64,000 nt of DNA. Origin: Neorhizobium lilium (GTDB lineage Bacteria > Pseudomonadota > Alphaproteobacteria > Rhizobiales > Rhizobiaceae). This document shows, in pieces, positions 1-6,850 of this stretch. The translations under genes and the position numbers were made by a program. The stretch lies in the NCBI RefSeq assembly GCF_004053875.1, contig NZ_SBIP01000004.1, positions 62,001-126,000 on the forward strand, written 5' to 3'. Within the stretch, counting starts at the first letter, position 1, and every line of letters begins with the position of its first letter. The notes beneath the pieces were generated by a model that did no database searches, was not told the origin of the DNA, and saw only the letters and a list, made by a program, of their open reading frames with translations.

Positions 1-349
1 GCAGAAGCGCTGCCACCGCGATCGCCACGGCGCCCAGTGCAAGACAGCGCCAGACGGACACTGAATTCCAAAGCCCTTTCAGTTGAAACGGCACTGGTGT
101 CTTCAGCGCCACCGGCTGACGTTCGCGGTGCCGAAGCCTCACCTGGGTCGGAAGGCCTTCGACATGATCATCCTTCAGAGCTGCGATATCGGCCTGCCAC
201 CGGTTTACGATGCGGGCAAAGGCACGGTCCGTCACCATGCGTTGCTCGACGCGGCGGCGCGCTTCCAGCGGCAAAACTCCGAGCACGTATTCTCCGGCCA
301 GAATCTCGTCCTGTGCCCGACCGCCCTGATTCTGCTCGCTTGACGTCAT
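1..349 (-). CDS. RskA-type anti-sigma factor, N-terminal part (cut by left edge)
   Basis: An open frame starts at the ATG at 349 on the minus strand and runs off the left edge, so 116 residues are visible. The N-terminus contains EYVLG (residues 20-24) followed by an Arg/Glu-rich helix, as in the cytoplasmic sigma-binding part of RskA-like anti-sigma factors. A hydrophobic stretch from about residue 98 to the edge looks like the single membrane segment. RskA proteins normally hold an ECF sigma factor at the membrane and release it on stress. No sigma gene lies upstream within the window; it would have to be to the left. A hairpin with a T-run at 405-430 separates this gene from the DUF2177 operon. 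The family call rests on the N-terminal pattern only. Confidence 0.7.
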   Translation of the reverse strand, partial: MTSSEQNQGGRAQDEILAGEYVLGVLPLEARRRVEQRMVTDRAFARIVNRWQADIAALKDDHVEGLPTQVRLRHRERQPVALKTPVPFQLKGLWNSVSVWRCLALGAVAIAVAALL

Positions 350-404
350 CCCGGCATCCGCCTTCCGCAGTTCCCAAGCCCGGCCAAAGCCACCCGACCG
401 GCCC

Positions 405-430
405 TAAAAAATCATCTCCGCAGATGATTA
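405..430 (-). terminator. Rho-independent terminator after the DUF2177 gene
   Basis: An 8-bp perfect stem (410-417 with 422-429) with a 4-base loop is followed, in the minus direction, by a run of T. It lies about 100 bp past the stop of the DUF2177 gene and before the anti-sigma gene, so it probably ends the lipid operon transcript. Confidence 0.65.
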
Positions 431-532
431 TAACGCAGAGCTTCAGCATAAGCACGTCGAACTGCGGACGCCAGCACCTTGTTCGCAGCAATCGACCGAG
501 CAACGCGTTTGCTGCGACCGATCTGCGCTTGT

Positions 533-976
533 CTAACGATTGGCTGGGAAAAACCGGCCTGCGACAAGGCTCGCGAGAGCCGCAGCAAAGGCCGAAAGGA
601 CTGTTCCCCAGATGAGATCGGTCACAGTCAGATATGCGGACCAGTTTTTCAATGTGGCGTGGTTGGTAAGATCATAGGTTGCATAGGCGGTAAACCCAAC
701 CGCAGCACCCTGTATGGCGGAGGTGCGAACAGAGCCGGTGAGAAGCCCTGGCCGCACAGCCAGATAGGTCAGGCCCGCCGCATATCCAAGATAGAAGAGT
801 ATAGCGGGGATCATCCGCGGCTGTGCCGCCAGCATGTCGCCCAGAATAGGGCGATAGAGATAATCTGCCGTGGCCGTAAGCCAGACGAAGTCCATGCCTG
901 CAAAAATAACCACGGTCGAAACGTAGGCAATGGCATGAACATGGAGAGGCGGCTGGCGCTGCAGCATCTGGCTCAT
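533..976 (-). CDS. DUF2177 family membrane protein
   Basis: A 147-residue protein with four likely membrane segments (about 15-33, 56-75, 88-106 and 117-139) and polar residues such as YDLTNHATL between the last two. This matches the small DUF2177 membrane family, whose biochemical role is unknown. The start is the ATG at 976, which overlaps the stop of the upstream methyltransferase gene in an ATGA, indicating translational coupling. DUF2177 genes are commonly found with cfa, DUF1365 and FAD-oxidoreductase genes in ECF-sigma-controlled operons, as here. A role in membrane lipid change under stress is inference from context. Confidence 0.8.
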   Translation of the reverse strand: MSQMLQRQPPLHVHAIAYVSTVVIFAGMDFVWLTATADYLYRPILGDMLAAQPRMIPAILFYLGYAAGLTYLAVRPGLLTGSVRTSAIQGAAVGFTAYATYDLTNHATLKNWSAYLTVTDLIWGTVLSAFAAALASLVAGRFFPANR

Positions 977-2235
977 GCCTTGTCCTCCCTCGCCCGCCCG
1001 GCAGACGCATGCTCGATCGTGTAGAAGCCGACATCGATCCGGCCTTCTTCGAAACCGGCCTCGCAATAGGCAAGGTAATAGTTCCAGAGGCGGTGGAACC
1101 GCTCGTCGAAACCAAGCGCCGCGACCCGATCCCAGTTTGCGTTGAAGCGAGCCCTCCATTCAGCCAGGGTCAGAGCATAGGACTTGCCGAAGTGCTCGAT
1201 CTCCACAAGCCTCAGGCCGGATTGCTCAACCTTTGCCTTCAACGCCGCATCAGACGGAAGAAAGCCGCCGGGGAAGATGTATTTTTGGATAAAGTCGGCC
1301 TTGCACCGGTAGCGGTCGAAGTGCTGCTTGTTGATCGAGATGATTTGCAGAACGGCCCGGCCTTCCGCCTTCATGCTGCGCTTTAGGGCGGCGAAGTAAT
1401 CTGGCCAATAGCGCTCGCCGACGGCTTCGAACATCTCGATCGACACGATCCGGTCGAAAGTGCCCTCGATATCGCGATAATCCCGCAGTTCGAGCGAAAC
1501 GTGTTCGTTGAGCCCGCTTCGCAGCACAAGGTCTTTCGCCCATGCCAATTGGGACGGCGACAGCGTGATTCCCGTGACTTTAGCCCCGGCCCTGCCGGCC
1601 AGATCGACCGCCAGCGCTCCCCAGCCACAGCCGATCTCTAGCACGCTTGTGCCCGACGAGAGATCGAGCTTTTCCCTTATGCGGTCGAGCTTCCTCTGCT
1701 GCGCCGCTTCCAGCGTCGGTGCATCTTCGTCATACAGCGCCGAAGAATACAGCATGCTCGGATCGAGCCAGGCTGCGTAGAATTCATTGCCGAGATCGTA
1801 GTGAGCCTCGATGTTTCTGCGGCTGCCGCGCCGGGTGTTGGCATTCAGGTGATGCCGCAGGCGATTGGCGAGCCGGATGACAGCGTTTCCCTGCGCTGCT
1901 CCGGACAGAGCCTCGATATTTCGGGCTGCGAATTTCAGGAGCGACGTCAGATCGGGCGTCGTCCAGTCCTGTTCGATATAGCCTTCCGCAAAACCGATAT
2001 CGCCTGCAGCAAGGAGACGGCGCAGAAGCCGCCAGCGCTTCACGACAATCGTCGCTTCCGGCCCAGGCCAAGCCCCTGCCTGCTCGATCTGTTCGCCCGA
2101 CGGCAGGACTATTCTCAAGTGGCCGTATTGGACGTTCCGCAGCCATTTGCGGAACAGCCGCGCCGTCCAGCTTGTTCGTGCAGGTTGTGTGGAGGCGACA
2201 AGGCCGAGGCCGGAATATTGATCAGACTGGCTCAT
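973..2235 (-). CDS. cfa: Cyclopropane-fatty-acyl-phospholipid synthase family methyltransferase
   Basis: The protein (420 residues from the ATG at 2235) has the CFA-synthase layout: an N-terminal lipid-binding part, the segment IEAHYDLGN (142-150) and the SAM-binding motif VLEIGCGWG (198-206). CFA synthases transfer a methylene group from S-adenosylmethionine to cis double bonds of phospholipid acyl chains at the inner face of the membrane. A longer start at 2262 is possible but lies deeper in the upstream gene. The chosen start overlaps the DUF1365 gene by 14 bp. The gene is the third in a four-gene operon and overlaps the next gene by 4 bp. Whether the product is a cyclopropane or another methylated or furan fatty acid cannot be told from sequence. 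Confidence 0.88.
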   Translation of the reverse strand: MSQSDQYSGLGLVASTQPARTSWTARLFRKWLRNVQYGHLRIVLPSGEQIEQAGAWPGPEATIVVKRWRLLRRLLAAGDIGFAEGYIEQDWTTPDLTSLLKFAARNIEALSGAAQGNAVIRLANRLRHHLNANTRRGSRRNIEAHYDLGNEFYAAWLDPSMLYSSALYDEDAPTLEAAQQRKLDRIREKLDLSSGTSVLEIGCGWGALAVDLAGRAGAKVTGITLSPSQLAWAKDLVLRSGLNEHVSLELRDYRDIEGTFDRIVSIEMFEAVGERYWPDYFAALKRSMKAEGRAVLQIISINKQHFDRYRCKADFIQKYIFPGGFLPSDAALKAKVEQSGLRLVEIEHFGKSYALTLAEWRARFNANWDRVAALGFDERFHRLWNYYLAYCEAGFEEGRIDVGFYTIEHASAGRAREDKA

Positions 2236-3043
2236 GCGCCTCGACCTCCTGTTTGGCTGCAAGTTTCGAGACGATCGAGATCGCCTCGCGGGGCGGCGGC
2301 GGGCGTTTGCGCAGGCGAACCCCTTTCGCCCAAATTTTCAGCGCTTCCCAATAGATCCCCGCGACCACCCGAAGCGTCAGGAGCGGGATCATGCAGAATG
2401 CCTTGAGAAGCGCTACGTCGCTCAGGTCCTGCCGGCGCGCTAGATGGCGGGCCGTCATCACCAGGCCTTCCCTGTCATGGGTGTCGATGCGGATGGCGAG
2501 CCTGTCACCGGGCGGTGAGACCTCGAACTGGTAGCGGAGGTCCAGATCCATGAAGGGCGAGACGTAGAAGTGCTTGTCGCATTGCTGCCGGATCACGGCA
2601 CCCGGCGCCTGCTCCTCGACAGGAATCATGTAGCTGTGGCGTTCGCCGAAAGTGTTGTCCACTTCCCAGAGTATGGCCCGCAGCTCTCCACCCTTCGCAT
2701 GGCAGAAGAAGACGCTGAGCGGGTTGAAGGCCCAGCCCAAAAGCCTTGGCATGGTCAGAAGTTGGATCGGCCCACCGTCAGGCTCCACTCCCGCCTGGCG
2801 CATGGCGCGCTCTACCTGTCCCTTCAGGTCAACGCCTGTGCGGTCGCCGCGGTCCTTGGCGTGGAAGGAGAACAGGTTGAAACGGTCGATCGAAAACAAG
2901 CGCAGCCTGGTGTCGAGCTCCTGGAGTTCGTCCAGGTCGAGCAGCAGCGAATAGATCCGGTAGCCGAGCTTGTGCACCTTCGGCTTGACTCGTGCATGCG
3001 TCACATGGCCGACGAACAGTGCGGATTTCAAAGGCGCCTTCAT
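2222..3043 (-). CDS. DUF1365 family protein
   Basis: A 273-residue protein of the DUF1365 family, recognised by segments such as KSALFVGHVTHARVKPKVHKL near the N-terminus, LLGWAFNPLSVFFC in the middle and YVSPFMDLDLRYQF. The biochemical function is not established. The gene overlaps the upstream oxidoreductase by 4 bp (ATGA) and the downstream methyltransferase by 14 bp, so the three are probably translated from one message. In Rhodobacter the same trio belongs to the RpoE-ChrR singlet-oxygen regulon, which suggests a role in lipid modification under photo-oxidative or envelope stress. That role is inferred here. Confidence 0.85.
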   Translation of the reverse strand: MKAPLKSALFVGHVTHARVKPKVHKLGYRIYSLLLDLDELQELDTRLRLFSIDRFNLFSFHAKDRGDRTGVDLKGQVERAMRQAGVEPDGGPIQLLTMPRLLGWAFNPLSVFFCHAKGGELRAILWEVDNTFGERHSYMIPVEEQAPGAVIRQQCDKHFYVSPFMDLDLRYQFEVSPPGDRLAIRIDTHDREGLVMTARHLARRQDLSDVALLKAFCMIPLLTLRVVAGIYWEALKIWAKGVRLRKRPPPPREAISIVSKLAAKQEVEAHEPV

Positions 3044-4404
3044 GCGATCTCTGCCAGTTCGACGGGATGGGCAACAGGCCTACGGATGATACGTGCGCTA
3101 TCGCCTTCGACTACCCATGGACGCCGCAACCCGCCCAGATCTTCGGCCACCGCCAAGCCCGCCTGGATGCCATCCTCATGAAAGCCTGCACCGAAATGCG
3201 CGCCGCAGAACCACGTCCTGCGCTCACCCTGCAGAGACCAGATATCCTGCTGTGCTTGTTCGGTCGCCATATCGAAAACGGGATGTTCGTAGACTTCGCG
3301 GCGGATCACCGTCTCGGGTCGTGGCTCCCGCTGCGGGTTGAGCGTCACGAAGGTGGGCGGCGCATGCCCCAGCGGCTGGAGCCTGTTCATCCAATAGGTG
3401 ATCGAAGGCTGGCTTGGCCCCTGCCCTGTCTCGCCCACATAGTTCCAGCTGGACCAGGCTGCCTTGCGCCTCGGCATCAGGCTGGCATCTGAATGCAGTA
3501 CCGCCTCGTTACGCGAGTAGCGGAAGGCGCCAAGAATGCGCCGCTCTTCATCGCTCGCATCGGGCAGCATCCGCAGCGCCTGATCCGCATGGGTGGCGAT
3601 CACCACGTCGTCGAAACCATGACGCAGGCCTTGGCCATCGATCACCTCGACACCTGCCGGGCTGCGAATGACAGCCTTGACCGGGGAGGAAAGCCGGATG
3701 CGATCGGCAAAGCCTGCTGTGAGGCGATTTACATATTCGCGACTGCCGCCCTTCACGGTGCGCCAGATCGGCCGGTTGCGCAGTTCCAGAAGGCCGTGAT
3801 TGCAGCAGAACCGCACGAAGCTCGCCGCCGGATAGGAGCCGACTTCCGTGGCAGGTGTCGACCAGATGGCGGCAGCCATGGGGTAGAGGTGATCATTGCA
3901 GAAGGCGCCGCTGTACTTGTTGCGCGTCAGATATTCCCCAAGGGAAATGTTGCCCATTGAGCTAAGATCTGCCGGCGCCGACCGATAGAAGCGCAGGAGG
4001 TCACGCATCATCGACCAGAAGCGCGGGCTGACGATATTCGCCTTTTGGGCAAACAGCCCGAAAAGACCGCCGCCGCCGGCATATTCGAAGCGGCCGTCAT
4101 CGAGCGACACCGCAAACGACATGTCGGAAGCAACTGTGGGAACCTGCAGAAGATCGAAGAGCGCAGTCACGTTCGGATAGGTCACCTCGTTATAGACGAT
4201 GAAGCCTGTATCCACCGATACAAGGCCGTCAGGTGCCTGGAATTCAACGGTATTGCTGTGCCCGCCGATACGATCGGCGGCTTCGAAAACGGTGACGTCG
4301 TGGCGCTGGGACAGCAACCAGGCGGCAGAGAGGCCGGATATGCCGCTGCCCACAATCGCAATGCGGCGACGGTGTTCACTCGCGTTGCGTTCGTAATAGC
4401 CCAT
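3040..4404 (-). CDS. FAD/NAD(P)-binding oxidoreductase (amine-oxidase-like)
   Basis: A 454-residue flavoprotein. The dinucleotide-binding motif VGSGISG (18-24) sits in a Rossmann start, followed by an acidic residue in VFEAADRIGGHSN, as in amine-oxidase or phytoene-desaturase-like FAD enzymes. The N-terminal tail before residue 13 is hydrophilic and there is no signal peptide. It is the first gene of the minus-strand operon and has a candidate ECF promoter about 50 bp upstream. Its orthologues in other proteobacteria sit with DUF1365, cfa and DUF2177. The substrate is unknown; a lipid-linked redox step is a reasonable guess. Confidence 0.83.
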   Translation of the reverse strand: MGYYERNASEHRRRIAIVGSGISGLSAAWLLSQRHDVTVFEAADRIGGHSNTVEFQAPDGLVSVDTGFIVYNEVTYPNVTALFDLLQVPTVASDMSFAVSLDDGRFEYAGGGGLFGLFAQKANIVSPRFWSMMRDLLRFYRSAPADLSSMGNISLGEYLTRNKYSGAFCNDHLYPMAAAIWSTPATEVGSYPAASFVRFCCNHGLLELRNRPIWRTVKGGSREYVNRLTAGFADRIRLSSPVKAVIRSPAGVEVIDGQGLRHGFDDVVIATHADQALRMLPDASDEERRILGAFRYSRNEAVLHSDASLMPRRKAAWSSWNYVGETGQGPSQPSITYWMNRLQPLGHAPPTFVTLNPQREPRPETVIRREVYEHPVFDMATEQAQQDIWSLQGERRTWFCGAHFGAGFHEDGIQAGLAVAEDLGGLRRPWVVEGDSARIIRRPVAHPVELAEIA

Positions 4405-4452
4405 GCCGTCACCTGCCTTCCGCTACGGCCCTTTGCCGTCCTCGACATCTGC

Positions 4453-4479
4453 TACGACTGATTCCGGGAAGCAGTTCTC
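4453..4479 (-). promoter_or_regulatory. Candidate ECF-sigma promoter of the oxidoreductase-cfa operon
   Basis: On the minus strand GAGAAC (4479-4474) and CGTA (4456-4453) are separated by exactly 17 bases, about 50 bp before the ATG at 4404. The AAC -35 core and CGT -10 core are typical of ECF sigma promoters. The same two blocks with the same spacing occur on the other strand at 4517-4543. Confidence 0.5.
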
Positions 4480-4516
4480 CGATCTGCGTTTTTTTCGTAT
4501 TCTTTTTCTCGGCAAT

Positions 4517-4543
4517 GAGAACCGTTTGAGTGCGTCGGGCGTA
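4517..4543 (+). promoter_or_regulatory. Candidate ECF-sigma promoter of the DUF1295 gene
   Basis: GAGAAC (4517-4522) and CGTA (4540-4543) are separated by 17 bases, ending 41 bp before the ATG at 4585. This is the mirror partner of the minus-strand copy at 4453-4479. Identity of both blocks and the spacer on divergent genes argues against chance. Confidence 0.5.
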
Positions 4544-4584
4544 AAACCTGCCAAAGACTACGGCAACTCAGCGCGGGTAAGACG

Positions 4585-5364
4585 ATGGATCACCGAGTTC
4601 TTCTATGGTTGGCGATTGGCCTCTCCATCAGCATGTCCTTTGCTTGGGCCGTGCAACGAAGAACCGGGTCGAGCGGCTGGATCGACACAATCTGGTCGTT
4701 CAGCGTCGGTGCGGCGGGCATTGCGTCTGCCTTGATTGTTGAGGGCGTATTGGAACGTCGGATCGCGGTTCTCGTCGTGATTGGCCTCTGGGCGGTCCGG
4801 CTCGGGACGCATATCGGCTGGCGGACCAAGGGCGGCGGCGAGGATCCACGCTATGCCAGGTTCATAGAGGACTGGGGTGCTTCCGCATCGCGGCGCCTCT
4901 TCTGGTTCCTGCAGATCCAGGCCGCCGCCGCCTTCATTCTGATTCTCGCGGTCTACCTGGCAGCGGCCAATCCGTCTCCGTTCCCCCACCTGATCGATCT
5001 GCTTGCGCTGTTGGTCGCGGTGACGGCCCTGACCGGCGAGGCCTTGTCGGACCACCAGCTTGCGCGGTTCAGGCGCAGCCCTCAGGCAAAGACGGAGGTC
5101 TGCGAGACGGGGCTATGGGCCTATTCGCGGCACCCCAACTATTTCTTCGAATGGCTTGGCTGGTGCGCCTGGCCGCTGCTTGCCATCACGGCCAGCCCCT
5201 GGACTTGGCTATCCCTTCTCGCCCCCGCCCTCATGTACTGGCTGCTCGTTTACGTGTCGGGCATTCCGCCTCTGGAAGAGCACATGCTGCGATCCCGCGG
5301 CCATAAGTTCGAGGCCTTGCAGAAGCGCGTCAACGCTTTTTTCCCCGGTCCCCGCAGGCGGTGA
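4585..5364 (+). CDS. DUF1295 family membrane protein (steroid-reductase/ICMT fold)
   Basis: A 259-residue protein with about six hydrophobic segments and the C-terminal signature SRHPNYFFEW (181-190). This signature is shared by DUF1295, 3-oxo-5-alpha-steroid 4-dehydrogenase and isoprenylcysteine methyltransferase-like membrane enzymes. The cofactor is likely NADPH or SAM bound near this motif. The ATG at 4585 gives a natural membrane-protein start. The gene is divergent from the oxidoreductase-DUF1365-cfa-DUF2177 operon and shares its promoter motif, so it probably acts in the same lipid pathway. The substrate is unknown. Confidence 0.83.
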   Translation: MDHRVLLWLAIGLSISMSFAWAVQRRTGSSGWIDTIWSFSVGAAGIASALIVEGVLERRIAVLVVIGLWAVRLGTHIGWRTKGGGEDPRYARFIEDWGASASRRLFWFLQIQAAAAFILILAVYLAAANPSPFPHLIDLLALLVAVTALTGEALSDHQLARFRRSPQAKTEVCETGLWAYSRHPNYFFEWLGWCAWPLLAITASPWTWLSLLAPALMYWLLVYVSGIPPLEEHMLRSRGHKFEALQKRVNAFFPGPRRR

Positions 5365-5385
5365 ACGCGTCCGAACAGCCGCGCC

Positions 5386-5625
5386 TCAGTTGAAGTCGCC
5401 AATCAAGCCGCGCTGGAACAGGATGATGGGTTCGCCCATCTCGCCAACCGCAGGCTGAACATCCCGGCGCCAGGCCACGGCACCCGCGTGGACTTCGGCA
5501 AGCTTGTCAGCTGCATCGATCGCCTCCGCCGCGCTGGCGGCCTGAAGCGGTTCGAAGGCGGGAATGGCATCGCCACGGGCGTTTCTGTCGAAGGCGAGAA
5601 ACATCAGAATTGCGTTAGTACCGGG
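5386..5625 (-). CDS. Small conserved hypothetical protein
   Basis: A 79-residue soluble protein starting MPGTNAILMFLAFDRN at 5625, preceded by an AAGAGG ribosome-binding site at good spacing. A longer in-frame start at 5700 lacks support. It contains an alanine-rich helix (AASAAEAIDAADKLAEVHAG) between two beta-like segments. I recognise no domain. It is convergent with the DUF1295 gene, with 21 bp between the stops. It looks like a real rhizobial gene because codon use is normal and the ribosome-binding site is good, but no function can be given. Confidence 0.6.
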   Translation of the reverse strand, partial: PGTNAILMFLAFDRNARGDAIPAFEPLQAASAAEAIDAADKLAEVHAGAVAWRRDVQPAVGEMGEPIILFQRGLIGDFN

Positions 5626-5820
5626 CATTAAAAACCTCTTGCGCTGGACCCTATAGGTAATGCCGAAATGGGGAATGCCACAGAACCGACAAGGGTTCAC
5701 GTCTCATTGTGCCGCGATCAGTCACGCCACTGTGAAACGACGCGATCTGGCGCAGCAAGAAAACCCACACCATCTCATTGAGGACTGACAGACGAGAATA
5801 ACCCTGTGCTTTAAATTTTG

Positions 5821-5845
5821 GGAACTGCGCTGGGCCGAGGCCGTT
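5821..5845 (+). promoter_or_regulatory. EcfG/RpoE2-type general stress promoter
   Basis: GGAAC (5821-5825) and CGTT (5842-5845) are 16 bases apart, an exact match to the alphaproteobacterial general-stress promoter (GGAAC-N16/17-CGTT, equivalently GGAAC-N18-TT). It lies 23 bp before the ATG of the small membrane protein at 5869. Confidence 0.6.
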
Positions 5846-5868
5846 GTGTTGGCCGAAGGAGATCATTT

Positions 5869-5994
5869 ATGCGTATTATTTTCGTAGTTCTTATAGGATC
5901 GGTGCTCAGTATTGCAGCGTTCAAGTATTGGGATAAGGGCATGAACGGCGACGAGATCCTCGCTTCGCCCGCACAGCTTTCCGCTCAAAAATAA
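5869..5994 (+). CDS. 41-residue single-span membrane protein, stress-promoter driven
   Basis: A short frame of 41 codons plus a stop begins at the ATG at 5869, with an excellent GAAGGAG ribosome-binding site 7 bases upstream. Residues 3-18 (IIFVVLIGSVLSIAAF) form one membrane segment, followed by a short polar tail ending in lysine. It lies directly behind a perfect EcfG-type promoter. Small membrane proteins of this size are often missed by gene callers. I recognise no family. A role in the general stress response is inferred from the promoter alone. Confidence 0.6.
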   Translation: MRIIFVVLIGSVLSIAAFKYWDKGMNGDEILASPAQLSAQK

Positions 5995-6053
5995 TTTGGC
6001 CAAGACCGGAAGGTCTTCGCGTCAGCGTGCTCATGGCATTGAATGCTTTGCGA

Positions 6054-6078
6054 GGAACGTTTTCTTCTTACAGAAGTT
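6054..6078 (+). promoter_or_regulatory. EcfG/RpoE2-type promoter, second copy
   Basis: GGAAC (6054-6058) is followed after 16 bases by AGTT (6075-6078), which fits the GGAAC-N18-TT form of the rhizobial RpoE2 promoter and has one mismatch to GGAAC-N16-CGTT. It ends 26 bp before the ATG at 6105. Confidence 0.45.
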
Positions 6079-6104
6079 TTACGCTCATCAAAGGAGCAAC
6101 TGCC

Positions 6105-6287
6105 ATGATTGCTAGAAATCTTCTGATTGCAGTAATGTCGGCCATCGTTGGTGGCGTCGTCACCATGTATGTTCTTCAGCCTACCGACAGCGCCACTGCC
6201 GCGTCGAAGTCCGATCGCCTGAGCGGGCCACCGACCGAAACCGCGTTCCTCCCGGAACGCTCCGGCGTCCCCGGTTCAACGCACTAG
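6105..6287 (+). CDS. 60-residue N-terminally anchored small protein
   Basis: The start is the ATG at 6105, with an AAAGGAG ribosome-binding site at 6090-6096. The longer frame from 6027 would run through the promoter and this site, so I rejected it. Residues 5-24 are a hydrophobic segment (LLIAVMSAIVGGVVTMYVLQ), followed by a polar Thr/Ser/Pro tail of about 35 residues. It could be a membrane anchor or an uncleaved signal. It follows the 41-residue membrane protein at 5869 and has its own EcfG-like promoter. I recognise no family and assign no function. Confidence 0.6.
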   Translation: MIARNLLIAVMSAIVGGVVTMYVLQPTDSATAASKSDRLSGPPTETAFLPERSGVPGSTH

Positions 6288-6292
6288 ACGCC

Positions 6293-6325
6293 AAAAAAAA
6301 TGGGCGCCTGCGGGGCGCCCATTTT
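6293..6325. terminator. Bidirectional terminator between convergent small genes
   Basis: A GC-rich stem (GGGCGCC at 6302-6308 with GGCGCCC at 6314-6320, extended by A/T pairs) is flanked by an A-run on the left and T's on the right. It serves the plus-strand gene ending at 6287 and, through the run of T on the opposite strand, the minus-strand gene ending at 6328. Confidence 0.8.
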
Positions 6326-6327
6326 CG

Positions 6328-6588
6328 TTAGTGGACGGGCTTGCCGTCTGCTTCCTCCTCGAAGGAAACGGCGACGTCGCCGTTGGCAGATAGCCGTACG
6401 CGATCACCTTCGACTTCAGCGACGAGCTCGATCGCGATGTAGTGGTGATGGCCTTCATGTCCACCGCCGACACTGTCCCGCTTGGTGAGCTTGATGCGGT
6501 CGCCTTCCACATGGTCCACCGTCCCGACATGTACGCCGTCCGCGCCGATGATTTCAGCATGTTCTTTGATTGTCGATACATCGATCAT
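6328..6588 (-). CDS. DUF2171 domain protein
   Basis: An 86-residue protein of the DUF2171 family: it opens MIDVSTIKEHAEIIGADG, has VGTVDHVEGDRIKL (21-34) and a His-rich GGHEGHHHYI segment (41-50), and is acidic at the C-terminus. The fold resembles PRC-barrel-like small proteins in which a motif of the type G-x-x-V-G-x-V-D recurs. Its function is unknown. A CAGGAG ribosome-binding site precedes the ATG at 6588. It is a single gene, convergent with the small stress-type genes and sharing their terminator. The histidines could bind metal, but this is only a possibility. Confidence 0.75.
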   Translation of the reverse strand: MIDVSTIKEHAEIIGADGVHVGTVDHVEGDRIKLTKRDSVGGGHEGHHHYIAIELVAEVEGDRVRLSANGDVAVSFEEEADGKPVH

Positions 6589-6850
6589 TGGGAAACTCCT
6601 GTTGTTTGCAGGACGATAACGCGTGAAACATCATTTCGATGCAGTGGCCTGGCAGCTTTATCCACTCTGCAATCTTCGCCGATCCGGTCGGCATGCGGTT
6701 ACCTTACCGACAATTAAGTTTGTCTTCGGGGGCTTTCATGTCATTGCAACCTGGACGGCATCAACGCCATGCTCGTGGCAAGTTAGCCGGTCAAGGTTGG
6801 CAGTCTGCAGCGAAGTCCTGCACGCAAAATATCCGAACAGAGGCTAAGAT

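Noticed and set aside
350-532. Alanine/arginine-rich frame on the minus strand ending at the terminator (reads ...AEALRYNHLRR)
   Set aside because: It has no start codon of its own, overlaps the end of the DUF2177 gene in another frame, and ends inside the hairpin. It does not resemble the end of an ECF sigma factor.
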